From an uncultured bacterium (GTDB lineage: Bacteria; Bacillota; Clostridia; Oscillospirales; Oscillospiraceae), in the NCBI GenBank assembly GCA_947383145.1, contig CANDCH010000001.1:124001-188000 (forward strand): 64,000 nt of DNA, given 5' to 3'. The notes under the pieces were generated by a model, which had not been told where the DNA came from, did no database searches, and saw only the letters and a program-made list of their open reading frames with translations. How positions within the stretch are numbered: the first letter of the stretch is position 1; every line of letters starts with the position of its first letter. Positions 23,193-31,506 of the stretch are shown here, one piece after another. The position numbers were made by a program, and so were the translations under genes.

Positions 23193-26126
23193 CTATCCCG
23201 CCCGCCGGGCTTTCCTGTCCTTGCGGAAGGCCAGGAAGCCCCACAGTGCGAAGCCCGCCGCCGACAGGCCGTCCACGCAGTAGAGGGCGATGTTCCAGAT
23301 GGGCGGGGCGTAGCCGATCACCTGGCCGTTCATGGCGTTGGAGTTGACCACGGTGTACATCACGTTCTTCGCGCACTGCCGCAGCACGATGACGTCGGAC
23401 ACGTCGGAGGTGTCGCACCAGCTCACCGGCGTGGTGGCCAGGTTGAGGTCGCCCCCGGCGTAGGCCATCTGGCGGGAGTTCATGTAGTCGGGCACCGTGT
23501 TAAAGTCGCACAGCACCATGCCCCGGAACCCCCACTCCTCCCGCAGGATGGTGGTGAGCAGGCGGTAGTCGCCGCCGGTCCACCGGGTGCCGATGCGGTT
23601 GAAGGAGCTCATCATGGCCCGGGCGCCGCCCTCCTTCACCGCCAGCTCGAAGGGCCGCAGGAAGGTCTCCCGCATGGCCTGCTCCGTCACCCAGGAGCAG
23701 TTGCCGCCGATGGAGCGGTGGGTCTCCTGCTCGTTGAGGGCGAAGTGCTTCACGTAGCAGTACACGCCCTTGCTCTGGCAGCCCCGAATGACGGCGGCGG
23801 CCATCTTGCCGTTCATGACGCCGTCCTCGGAGTAATACTCGAAGTTGCGCCCGCCGAAGGGGCTGCGGTGGATGTTGCAGCCGGGGGCGTACCACCCGGA
23901 GTAGGGCATTCCGTCCCCCTTGGCGTTGCCCCAGATGCCCTCGTTGCCCACGCTGCGGCCCATCTCCTCGGCCAGCTCCTGGTTCCAGGTGGAGGCGATG
24001 ACCACCTCGGCGCAGTAGGAGCAGGTGCCGTAGTAGGTGGAGGTGTCCATGAAGTTGACGAAGCCCACGGGGCCGTCGGTGTCGTTGGTGCGGGGCTTGC
24101 CCACGCTGGCCACCGCCTTGGTCTGGAAGGCGGCGTAGTCGTACATCTCCACCAGCTCGTCCAGGTTGGCCTGGTCCAGCAGGGCCTCCCACCGCTCGTC
24201 GTCATAATCGGCGCGGGCGGCCTCGCCCTCCCCGGCCAGCAGGTCCCGGAGGGTGAGGCCGTTGGCCTCGTCCGACCAGGGCATATCCTCCAGGGAGTAA
24301 TCGTTGGGGTTGTTGGTGCTGGTGTCCTTCAGCCAGCTGATGAAGTCGGCGGTCACGTTGCGCTCCTCGTCGGTGGGCGCGGTGGGCCAGGTGCCCTCCC
24401 AGTCCGCCCGGGACAGGACGGTGGACAGCTGCGCGTCGGAATTGAAGGCCGGGTCGTCCTGGCCGGTGTACAGGTTGGCCACCTGCGCGCCGGTGACCGG
24501 GTCGGTCTCATAGCGGATGCCCTCCGCGGGCACGGAGAAGGGGATCTCCGCCGCGTCCTCATGGGCGTTCCGGCTGACGAAGAGGCAGTAGCCCTCGCCG
24601 CCCTCCAGCTCGTATCCGGCGAAGCCGTTGCCGTTGGCGTCGGTGTAGTCGTAGGAGGCCAGATAATAGGGGTCGAAGGTCAGGGTGACGGTCTCGGACT
24701 GTCCCGGCTCCAAAAGGCCGGTCTTGGCGAAATCCACCAGCACCTTGTGGGGCTTCTCGATGTCGCCCTGCTGGTAGGGCGCGTGAGCGTAGAGCTCCAC
24801 CACGTCCTTCCCCGCCGCGCCGCCGGTGTTGGTGACCTTCACCTGCACTTCATACTTCCCGTCCGGGGCCACGGAGGCTCCCTGGATGGAGGAGCTGTCC
24901 GCCACCTCCCAGTCAAAGGCGGTGTAGCTCAGGCCGTAGCCGAAGGGGAATACCACGTTCTTCTGATACCAGTCCTCCCCGTCGGTGAAGCCCCGGGTCT
25001 CGTAGTACTTGTAGCCGGTGTACACGCCCTCCTCGTAGTCCACGAAGAAGTACATTTTGGGGGAGCCGTTCTCGCTGTAGCGGTCGCCGTCGGCCACCAT
25101 GTTGTCGCCGAAATTGACGAAGGAGGGGTCCTGTTTCAGGTTGGCGGCGTAGGTGTCCACCGTGCGGCCGGAGGGATTCACCGCGCCGCTGAGCACCTCG
25201 GCCAGGGCGGTGGTCCCCGTGTTGCCGGGGAAGCCCATCCACACGCAGGCGTCGATCTTGTCCTGATAGGCGTAGTAGCCGGGGTCGGTGAGGAAGGTCA
25301 GCTCCATGGCCGCCCCGCTGTTGAGGACGACCACCACCCGCTGGAAGCCCGCCCCGCACACCGCGGCCAGCAGGTCCGCCTCGTTCTGGTCCAGCTGGAG
25401 GTAGGTGTCCTCACTGTCATGGGCCCCCTCGGTCTGGCCCATCCGGCGGGGCAGGTCGAAGCCCTCGCCCCCCACCCGGGTGAACACCACCAGGGCGGCG
25501 TCCGAATAGCCGGCGTAGGAGGCGGTCACGTCGCCGCCGTACATGGACTGAGGGGTCTCCGCCGTGGCGATGGCCACGCTGTTGCCGCTGTCCAGGTCGG
25601 TGGAATTGCCCTTCCGGGCGGGGCCGGATTTGCCGTCGTCCTCATAGAAGGCCTTCAGCACCGGGTTGCAGTCATAGCCCGCCGCCTCCAGCGCGGCGTA
25701 CAGCCCCACCGCCGCGGCGGTGTCCGCCCCGCCGGAGCCGGAGCCGCCGTAGGCGATGTTCACGCTGTTCTTGCCGAATACGGAGATCTTGGGCCTGGCG
25801 CCCACCGCGTTGTCCGACTCCGGGGTCTTGAGGGGAAGGGCGCCGTTGTCGTTCTTGAGCAGGACGATGCCCTCCTCGCACAGGCGCACGTTCAGCTCGT
25901 TGGCGTGCTGGAGCGCCTCTTCCTTGCTGCCGTAATCGGAGGGGTAGACCGCGCCGATCTCCGGGTCGTACTGGGCGCGCATTCCGCCGCCGGGCATCAC
26001 GATGTTGAGCAGGTCGAAAAACACGTTGCAGGCCAGGAAATTTACCGCCAGCAGCAGCGCCAGCACCGGCACGCACACCACCGCCCAGCGCTTCACGGCG
26101 GATTTGCGTTTCTTCTCCTGTTTCAT
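23193..26126 (-). CDS. Membrane-anchored GH3 glycoside hydrolase, reversed domain order (GH3-C)
   Basis: 977 residues. Basic N-terminus MKQEKKRKSAVKR, hydrophobic segment (about 14-36), alpha/beta sandwich (EEGIVLLKNDNGALPL, YGGSGSGGAD, NPSGRTVDTY), FnIII-like domain (VTNTGGAAGKDVVELY) and C-terminal TIM barrel. The barrel shows VVIASTWNQEL, SPFGGRNFEYYSED, YVKHFALNEQE and the presumed nucleophile Asp874 in MVLCDFN. A second hydrophobic segment near 945-965 is followed by RKDRKARR, so both ends should be cytoplasmic. It is the last gene of the system 3 cluster, 7 bases after the CBM lipoprotein gene; the ribosome site (GGGTGAG) is weak. Confidence 0.92.
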   Translation of the reverse strand: MKQEKKRKSAVKRWAVVCVPVLALLLAVNFLACNVFFDLLNIVMPGGGMRAQYDPEIGAVYPSDYGSKEEALQHANELNVRLCEEGIVLLKNDNGALPLKTPESDNAVGARPKISVFGKNSVNIAYGGSGSGGADTAAAVGLYAALEAAGYDCNPVLKAFYEDDGKSGPARKGNSTDLDSGNSVAIATAETPQSMYGGDVTASYAGYSDAALVVFTRVGGEGFDLPRRMGQTEGAHDSEDTYLQLDQNEADLLAAVCGAGFQRVVVVLNSGAAMELTFLTDPGYYAYQDKIDACVWMGFPGNTGTTALAEVLSGAVNPSGRTVDTYAANLKQDPSFVNFGDNMVADGDRYSENGSPKMYFFVDYEEGVYTGYKYYETRGFTDGEDWYQKNVVFPFGYGLSYTAFDWEVADSSSIQGASVAPDGKYEVQVKVTNTGGAAGKDVVELYAHAPYQQGDIEKPHKVLVDFAKTGLLEPGQSETVTLTFDPYYLASYDYTDANGNGFAGYELEGGEGYCLFVSRNAHEDAAEIPFSVPAEGIRYETDPVTGAQVANLYTGQDDPAFNSDAQLSTVLSRADWEGTWPTAPTDEERNVTADFISWLKDTSTNNPNDYSLEDMPWSDEANGLTLRDLLAGEGEAARADYDDERWEALLDQANLDELVEMYDYAAFQTKAVASVGKPRTNDTDGPVGFVNFMDTSTYYGTCSYCAEVVIASTWNQELAEEMGRSVGNEGIWGNAKGDGMPYSGWYAPGCNIHRSPFGGRNFEYYSEDGVMNGKMAAAVIRGCQSKGVYCYVKHFALNEQETHRSIGGNCSWVTEQAMRETFLRPFELAVKEGGARAMMSSFNRIGTRWTGGDYRLLTTILREEWGFRGMVLCDFNTVPDYMNSRQMAYAGGDLNLATTPVSWCDTSDVSDVIVLRQCAKNVMYTVVNSNAMNGQVIGYAPPIWNIALYCVDGLSAAGFALWGFLAFRKDRKARRAG

Positions 26127-26133
26127 GGCCGGC

Positions 26134-27546
26134 TCACCCGTTGAAGTTGCCCGTCATGGGCAGGTTGAAGTTGGCGTCCCAAGTGAGCACCGCGTCGGTG
26201 GTCAGCTTGATGCAGTCGATGAGGGGGGCGGTGCCGCTGATGGTGCCGCTGCCCACGTAGTTGTCGCTGTTGGAGGTGGTGAACTTGATCACGTTGGCCC
26301 CCTCCTTCAGGGTCACATTGGCGGAGATGACATAGTCCTCAAAGGGCAGGCACTGGCCGTCGTTGGTGGAGGTGGGCACGTTGGTGAAGCTGATGGCGCC
26401 GTACTGCACCGGGGTGTCGTTGACGCTGATGGTGTAGTTGTTGGGGTCGATGGTGAAATCGGCCATCTCGGCGGACAGGCGGGCGGTGAAGTTCACGTTG
26501 GACGCGTCCTTGTCGCTGGCGATGTAGAACTCCACGGAATTGCCCATCTGGTAGAGGTAGGAGATGTAGCGGTCGCCGCTGGCCTCCATGCCCTCCTGGA
26601 ACACGATCATGTTGGTCTCGGCGGACGTGCCGGAGAAGCCGGGGCCGGACTTGCCGGTGAGGTCGGTGAGCTCCGCCTCGAACACATAGGTGCTCTCGCC
26701 GGACTGGGCGCGGGTCCATTTGGCGAACAGCTGGGTGTCACCGGTGACCGCCTCGCCGCCGTAGGCGGCGGTGCAGGCCGCGTCGGTGTACCAGCCGTCG
26801 AAGGTATAGCCCTCGCGGGCGGGGGCGGCGCCGGGGGCGCGGGCGGCCTCGCCGTCCTTGACGGTCTGGGCCAGGGAGGCGGGCTTGCAGCCGTAGTAGT
26901 TCAGCTCCAGCTGGACGGTGTGATAGGCGGCGCCGTCCTCCTGCCACTGGGCGTACAGGGTCATGTCCCGGTCCACCGTCTGGGAGAAGTCGTACTCGGC
27001 GGTGCAGTCCGCGTCGGCGTACCAGCGGTAGAAGGCGAAGCCGGAGCGGCTGGGTGCGGCGGGCTCCGCCACGGCGGAGTTCTTGCTGACGGAGACGGAC
27101 TCGGCGGCGGGCGCGCCGTCATAGTTCTGGTCGAAGGTAACGGTATAGCCCTGCTCGGTGACGGTGAAGCGGACGCTGGCCTTCTTGCCGCCGTAGTTGA
27201 GGGTGACGCTCTTGTTGCCCACGGCGGTGGCCTCGGTGGCGGAGCGCTCCACCTCCGGGTCGGTCATGTCCACGTCCTTGGTGGCGCCGTCCAGATAGGT
27301 GACGGTGAGCACGCCGCCGTAGAAGTCATAGCTGTCGCCCACGAAATACTCGGTCTTGTCGGGGGCGGTCTTCACCTCCACGGATTTCACCGCGGCCTCG
27401 GTCCCGCCGCCGTCCTGGACGGGGGCGCTGTTCTCGGTTTTGGGCGGCTGGGAATTGGCGGCGGGCGGGTTGCCGCCGCAGGCGGTCAGGCAGGCCAGCA
27501 GGCAGCCCGCCAGCAGAAGGGCCTTGAGCCGATGGATGGCTTTCAT
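26134..27546 (-). CDS. Surface lipoprotein with Ig-like, two InlB-type repeats and a CBM6/35-like module
   Basis: 470 residues with no catalytic domain. The signal ends at LACLTAC. After an acidic/Pro linker comes an Ig-like segment (VEVKTAPDKTEYFVGDSYD ... DVDMTDPEV), then two InlB B-type repeats ending in LYAQW and LFAKW, each with the GFxFxxWY core. The C-terminal ~165 residues begin YVFEAELTDL and end in PLIDCIKLTTDA, the layout of CBM6/CBM35-type carbohydrate-binding modules. It lies between two GH3 genes in the same operon, so it probably captures their substrate or anchors it near the surface. Start ATG after GGAAAGGAG. Confidence 0.85.
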   Translation of the reverse strand: MKAIHRLKALLLAGCLLACLTACGGNPPAANSQPPKTENSAPVQDGGGTEAAVKSVEVKTAPDKTEYFVGDSYDFYGGVLTVTYLDGATKDVDMTDPEVERSATEATAVGNKSVTLNYGGKKASVRFTVTEQGYTVTFDQNYDGAPAAESVSVSKNSAVAEPAAPSRSGFAFYRWYADADCTAEYDFSQTVDRDMTLYAQWQEDGAAYHTVQLELNYYGCKPASLAQTVKDGEAARAPGAAPAREGYTFDGWYTDAACTAAYGGEAVTGDTQLFAKWTRAQSGESTYVFEAELTDLTGKSGPGFSGTSAETNMIVFQEGMEASGDRYISYLYQMGNSVEFYIASDKDASNVNFTARLSAEMADFTIDPNNYTISVNDTPVQYGAISFTNVPTSTNDGQCLPFEDYVISANVTLKEGANVIKFTTSNSDNYVGSGTISGTAPLIDCIKLTTDAVLTWDANFNLPMTGNFNG

Positions 27547-27571
27547 GTCGAAGTTCTCCTTTCCAAAGCAG

Positions 27572-27604
27572 GGACCGCGGCGGCAGGCATTGCCGCCGCG
27601 GTCC
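27572..27604. repeat. Perfect 13-bp intercistronic hairpin
   Basis: GGACCGCGGCGGC (27572-27584) and GCCGCCGCGGTCC (27592-27604) around a 7-base loop, between the GH3-D stop and the CBM lipoprotein start. No T-tract follows on the minus strand, so it may be an mRNA processing or stability element, or a weak terminator, within the operon. Confidence 0.7.
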
Positions 27605-27643
27605 TCTGGCTGGTTATTTTTTCCGATCCGATGAGAGGCACGC

Positions 27644-30600
27644 TTACTCCACCACCAGGGTGACGGTGCGGGAGTAGGTGAGCACGTCGTGGCCCCAGTT
27701 GGGCTGGTCCCAGACGTTGTGGTGGGTCACCCAGGGGGCGGAGAGGGTGACGGTGAAGGTGTAGCTGCCGGGGGCGGCGGGGGCGCCGGAGAGCTGATAG
27801 CCGCTCACCGCCTGATACTCGCCCGCGCCGGAGGTGCCGGTGTAGCTGGCCATCACGGGCTCGAAGCTCAGGCCCTCGGGCACGCTGCCCTCCACGGAGA
27901 AGCCGTACACGTGGCTCTCCGCCGCCTCGGCGGGGTCGATGGTGGTGATGTCCGCCGCCGTCTTGTCCTGGTTGGCCACCACGGGGCGTCCGATGGAATC
28001 CACGTACCAGTTCAGCACCCGCTTGGTGGAGCCGAAGCCGCTGCCCATGGTGAACAGGTTCTGGTAGGCGTAGAAGGGGCAGTCAAAGGTGCCGGTGTAG
28101 CTCTGCCCGGCCTTGATGGTGTCGATGACGTCGCCGGTGATGGACGCGCCGTTGTAGTGCATGGCGCTGCCCACGTGGATGTTCAGGTTGGCGGTGGAGT
28201 CCACCCAGCCGTCGGCGCGGATCTTGATGGGCACGGTGTAGTCGCCCTCCTCCACCGGGGTGCCGCTGACCACGATGTTATTCAGCTCCAGCCCCTCGGG
28301 GAGCACGGCGTCCTCCGCCAGCTCCACGGCCAGGTCGCCGATGCCCTCCATGGCGATGGAGGCGTTGTTGCCCACGCCCATCTCCAGGTACACGTCGGTG
28401 CCGCCGCCGGCCAGGATGCCGTTCTTGTTGGCGTTGGTGTTGGCGCAGGTGTAGAGGATGCGCTGGGCCGCCTTGCGTACGGCGTAGTAGTGGGTGTAGG
28501 AAGCAAGGGTATCAGTCGTGGCGTCGGAGCTGGCCTTGACCAGCACGCAGTTTTTGGACGCGTCCCAGGTGCCCTTCTCCAGGTCGTACTCAGGGGCGTT
28601 GGCGCCGGTGCCCAGCACCTCCTCGTCGCCGGCGCGGACCATCAGATCCAGGGGGCACCAGGCGCGGATCCACGCGTCGGTGCAGCTGTAGCCGGAGAAG
28701 CCCCACTCGTCCCGCAGCAGGCTCTGCTTCATGGCGTAGTTGTAGGCGCAGGGGACGTAGCCGATGCGGTTGAAGGCGGACATGATGCCCATGGACCCGG
28801 CCTTGACGGCGTACTCGAAGCACTTGGCGTAGATCTCGCGGATGGCCTGCTCGTTGGCCATGGTGAGCACGCCGCCCTGGTCGCCGCGGTAGGCCTCCTG
28901 GTCGTTGAGGAAGCAGTGCTTGGTGAAGCAGATGACGCCCTTGGAGCTGACGCCCTCCATCAGGGCCGCGGCCATGATGCCGCCCTGGACGCCGTCCTGG
29001 GAGTAGTACTCAAAGTTGCGCCCGGAGAAGGGGGAGCGGTGGATGTCCATGGAGGGGCCGTACCAGCCGCTGATGCCGTTGAAGATGGACTCGTTGCCGA
29101 TCATGCGGCCCTGGGCCCGGGCCAGGTCCACGTTGTAGGTGGCGGAGAGGATGGGGGTGGAGGCCCACAGGGTGCCGTTCTTAATCTGGCAGGAACCATC
29201 GTTTGCCATTTCAGCGGATTTCCCGATGCTTTCAATGGCCGCGCTGCCGCCTCCGGATACGATAAGCGAAACCATTTCTTCCCAGGTGAGCTGATTCATG
29301 AACGCGTCCCACTTTTTGGAGTTCTCGTCGGAGGCGGGGGTGGCCACGCCGTCCACGAGGGTGGGCAGGGTGTAGGGCACGCCGGACATGTCCCGCAGCT
29401 TCACGGTCACGTCGGAGAAGTCCTCGGCGTGGCTGTCCGCCTGGGTCCAGCCGGGGATGGCCTGACCCACGTACCAGGGCTCGGTGCCGTCGTCCTGATA
29501 GCTGGCGTAGGTCTCCTGGCTGTCCAGCCGGTCCTTCACGTCCTTGGAGATGGTGCGGTCCTCCTTGGAGGCGGGGGCGGGCTGCTTCAGCCCGGCGCGG
29601 GAGATCTGGTTGGCCAGCAGGGTGGGGCTGGTGCTGTCATAGTCGTCCACAAACACGGGGACGATCTCCGCGCCGGTGGTGTAGTCGGTCTTGCACTGGA
29701 TGCCCTCCTTGAGGGTGCGGGTGACGGAGGCCGCCACGTCGTGGGAGTCCTTCCGGGCGGAGATGACGTAGTCGCCCGCCTCCAGCTCATAGCCCTCGAA
29801 GCCGTTGCTGTTGGCGTCGTTGTAGTCGAAGGAGGCCATGTCCTGGGCCACGAAGGAGACGGTGACGGTCTGGCTCTCGCCGGGCTGGAGCAGCTTGGTC
29901 TTGGCGAAGCCCATCAGGTTGGCGGACGCCTTCTCAATGCCGCCGCTGGTGTAGGGGGGCGCGGCGTAGACCTGCACCACGTCCTTGCCCGCCACGCTGC
30001 CGGTGTTGGTCACGGTGACGTCCATGGACAGCACCTGGTTGGCGGCGGTGATCTCGCCCTTCTCCGGGGTGGTATCCGCCAGAGCCCAGTCGAAGGTGGT
30101 GTAGCTCAGGCCGTAGCCGAAGGGGTAGAGCACGTTCTCCTCGTACCACTTGCTGCCGGAGCCCTCGCTGGCGGCGTTCATGTCGTCCGCCATGGTCTCA
30201 TAGTAGCGGTAGCCCATGTAGATGCCCTCGCGGTACTCCACGGTGCGGTAGCCGGTGTCCTCCCCCTCGTAGTAGAGGAAGCTGTCCATCCGGGCGCCGC
30301 CGGCATCCTTGTTCTGGGTGTTGGCGCTGAAGTTGGTGAAGGTGGGGTCCTTAGTGAAGTCCCGGGCCCAGATGTCCACCGTGTGGCCGGAGGGATTGAC
30401 GGTGCCGTTCAGGATGGAGCCCACCGCCTCGATGGCGTTGTTGCCGGTGTTGCCCACCCAGAGAATGGCGTCCACGCCCAGGTTGTCGGCGGTCTTGGGC
30501 TCGGCCAGGTCGGGAATCTGCATGATGTTGGAGGCGTTGATGAGCACGATGACCTTGTCGAAGTGCTGCTTGACGTGGCGGATCAGGTCCCGCTCGTTGT

Positions 30601-31324
30601 CGTCCAGCTGGAGGGCGTGCTCGTCCTCGTCGGCGTGGCCGGGCACGCTGTTGGTCAGCAGGTCGGCGTTCTCCGCGCCCAGGCGGGAGAAGGTGACCAC
30701 CGCCGCGTCGCCGTAGCCGCCGTATGTACCGATCACCGCGTTGTCGTAGTAGGACACGGGCAGCTCGTTGCCGGTGGTGCCCAGGGCCTGGTGGGTCTCA
30801 TACAGGCTCAGGGTCTTGGGGTTGACCTTGTAGCCGGCGTTCTCCAGCGCGCCGCGCACCGTGGACGGCTCGATGCCGTTGTTGCCCAGGGTGCCGCCGG
30901 CGGAGCCGCCGCCGCTGGGGATCAGGCTGATGGAGTGCATCCCAAAGAGGGTGACGTACCGCACGTCGGAGGACAGGGGCAGCACGTTGTTCTCGTTCTT
31001 CAGCAGCACGTCGCCCTCCTGGGCGATCTCAATGCTCAGTTCCTTGGCGGCCTGCTGCTCGTCGGCCAGGGTGACATAGTCCGTGTAATACATGCCGCCG
31101 GAGGCCAGGTGGCCCATGTTGGGCCCGGCGACGTCCACCGAGCCGGAGGCGGCCGGCGGGGTCTGGACGGTCTGCGAGGCCGCCGGGGGAGCGTCCGAGA
31201 CGGCCCCGCTGGGGGCGTCCGGCCCGGAGGCGGTGTCACAGGCCGCCAGCGGCAGCGTGAGCGCCGCGCACAGCGCCAGACTTACGGGGCGGCGAAGCAG
31301 GTTTGCGATGGTGCGTTTTTTCAT
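27644..31324 (-). CDS. Large lipoprotein GH3 glycoside hydrolase, reversed domain order plus C-terminal Ig-like region (GH3-D)
   Basis: 1226 residues. The signal peptide ends in LPLAAC (lipoprotein). The alpha/beta sandwich (AQEGDVLLKNENNVLPL, NPSGHTVDIW) comes first, then FnIII (VTNTGSVAGKDVVQVY) and the TIM barrel with SPFSGRNFEYYSQDG, CFTKHCFLNDQE and the presumed nucleophile Asp883 in YSCTDAW. About 220 extra C-terminal residues hold a putative Ig-like repeat (LPEGLELNNIVVSGTPVEEG) and a related second unit (VPEGLSFEPVMASYTG), perhaps for substrate or wall binding. It is the one reversed-order copy that is a lipoprotein rather than a membrane protein. First gene after system 3, with its own promoter and LytTR-type repeats. 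Start ATG after GAGGAGG. Confidence 0.92.
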   Translation of the reverse strand: MKKRTIANLLRRPVSLALCAALTLPLAACDTASGPDAPSGAVSDAPPAASQTVQTPPAASGSVDVAGPNMGHLASGGMYYTDYVTLADEQQAAKELSIEIAQEGDVLLKNENNVLPLSSDVRYVTLFGMHSISLIPSGGGSAGGTLGNNGIEPSTVRGALENAGYKVNPKTLSLYETHQALGTTGNELPVSYYDNAVIGTYGGYGDAAVVTFSRLGAENADLLTNSVPGHADEDEHALQLDDNERDLIRHVKQHFDKVIVLINASNIMQIPDLAEPKTADNLGVDAILWVGNTGNNAIEAVGSILNGTVNPSGHTVDIWARDFTKDPTFTNFSANTQNKDAGGARMDSFLYYEGEDTGYRTVEYREGIYMGYRYYETMADDMNAASEGSGSKWYEENVLYPFGYGLSYTTFDWALADTTPEKGEITAANQVLSMDVTVTNTGSVAGKDVVQVYAAPPYTSGGIEKASANLMGFAKTKLLQPGESQTVTVSFVAQDMASFDYNDANSNGFEGYELEAGDYVISARKDSHDVAASVTRTLKEGIQCKTDYTTGAEIVPVFVDDYDSTSPTLLANQISRAGLKQPAPASKEDRTISKDVKDRLDSQETYASYQDDGTEPWYVGQAIPGWTQADSHAEDFSDVTVKLRDMSGVPYTLPTLVDGVATPASDENSKKWDAFMNQLTWEEMVSLIVSGGGSAAIESIGKSAEMANDGSCQIKNGTLWASTPILSATYNVDLARAQGRMIGNESIFNGISGWYGPSMDIHRSPFSGRNFEYYSQDGVQGGIMAAALMEGVSSKGVICFTKHCFLNDQEAYRGDQGGVLTMANEQAIREIYAKCFEYAVKAGSMGIMSAFNRIGYVPCAYNYAMKQSLLRDEWGFSGYSCTDAWIRAWCPLDLMVRAGDEEVLGTGANAPEYDLEKGTWDASKNCVLVKASSDATTDTLASYTHYYAVRKAAQRILYTCANTNANKNGILAGGGTDVYLEMGVGNNASIAMEGIGDLAVELAEDAVLPEGLELNNIVVSGTPVEEGDYTVPIKIRADGWVDSTANLNIHVGSAMHYNGASITGDVIDTIKAGQSYTGTFDCPFYAYQNLFTMGSGFGSTKRVLNWYVDSIGRPVVANQDKTAADITTIDPAEAAESHVYGFSVEGSVPEGLSFEPVMASYTGTSGAGEYQAVSGYQLSGAPAAPGSYTFTVTLSAPWVTHHNVWDQPNWGHDVLTYSRTVTLVVE

Positions 31325-31383
31325 CTTGATCCAATCCTCCTCGTTTTTTGTTTTACAGCTTGAGACGTCCTCTCGTCGGTCTT

Positions 31384-31413
31384 TTCATATCATGAAAAAC
31401 CGCCCCGCTTCAA
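31384..31413 (-). promoter_or_regulatory. Promoter of the GH3-D / CBM / GH3-C operon
   Basis: Minus strand: -35 TTGAAG (31413-31408), 18-base spacer, -10 TATGAA (31389-31384). It is only moderately conserved and sits directly downstream of a direct-repeat pair, suggesting activation. Confidence 0.6.
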
Positions 31414-31417
31414 CCCC

Positions 31418-31445
31418 CACAGCTTTTCCCGCCTGTCTCACAGCT
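31418..31445 (-). promoter_or_regulatory. Direct-repeat pair, candidate LytTR operator
   Basis: AGCTGTG occurs at 31445-31439 and again at 31424-31418 on the minus strand, a 21-base period. The nearer copy ends 4 bases from the -35. LytTR regulators such as AgrA bind ~9-base direct repeats with this spacing. The adjacent system 3 regulator is the natural candidate. Confidence 0.6.
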
Positions 31446-31452
31446 CTTTTTG

Positions 31453-31493
31453 CACAACAAAGCGCCGGGGCGGCCCATGGCCGCCCCGGCGCT
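31453..31493 (-). terminator. Terminator of the system 3 regulator-kinase operon
   Basis: A perfect 15-bp stem: AGCGCCGGGGCGGCC (31461-31475) against GGCCGCCCCGGCGCT (31479-31493), with a 3-base loop. On the minus strand it is followed by TTGTTGT, a modest T-rich tail. Confidence 0.75.
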
Positions 31494-31506
31494 CTCTTAC
31501 GATTGT

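Noticed and set aside
27689-31363. A 1224-codon open frame on the plus strand opposite GH3-D, and similar long antisense frames at 23157-26144, 6962-9295 and 42924-45011
   Set aside because: Low-complexity Gly/Val/His/Ala translations typical of antisense frames in GC-rich genes; they lie wholly opposite well-recognised enzymes and lack ribosome sites.
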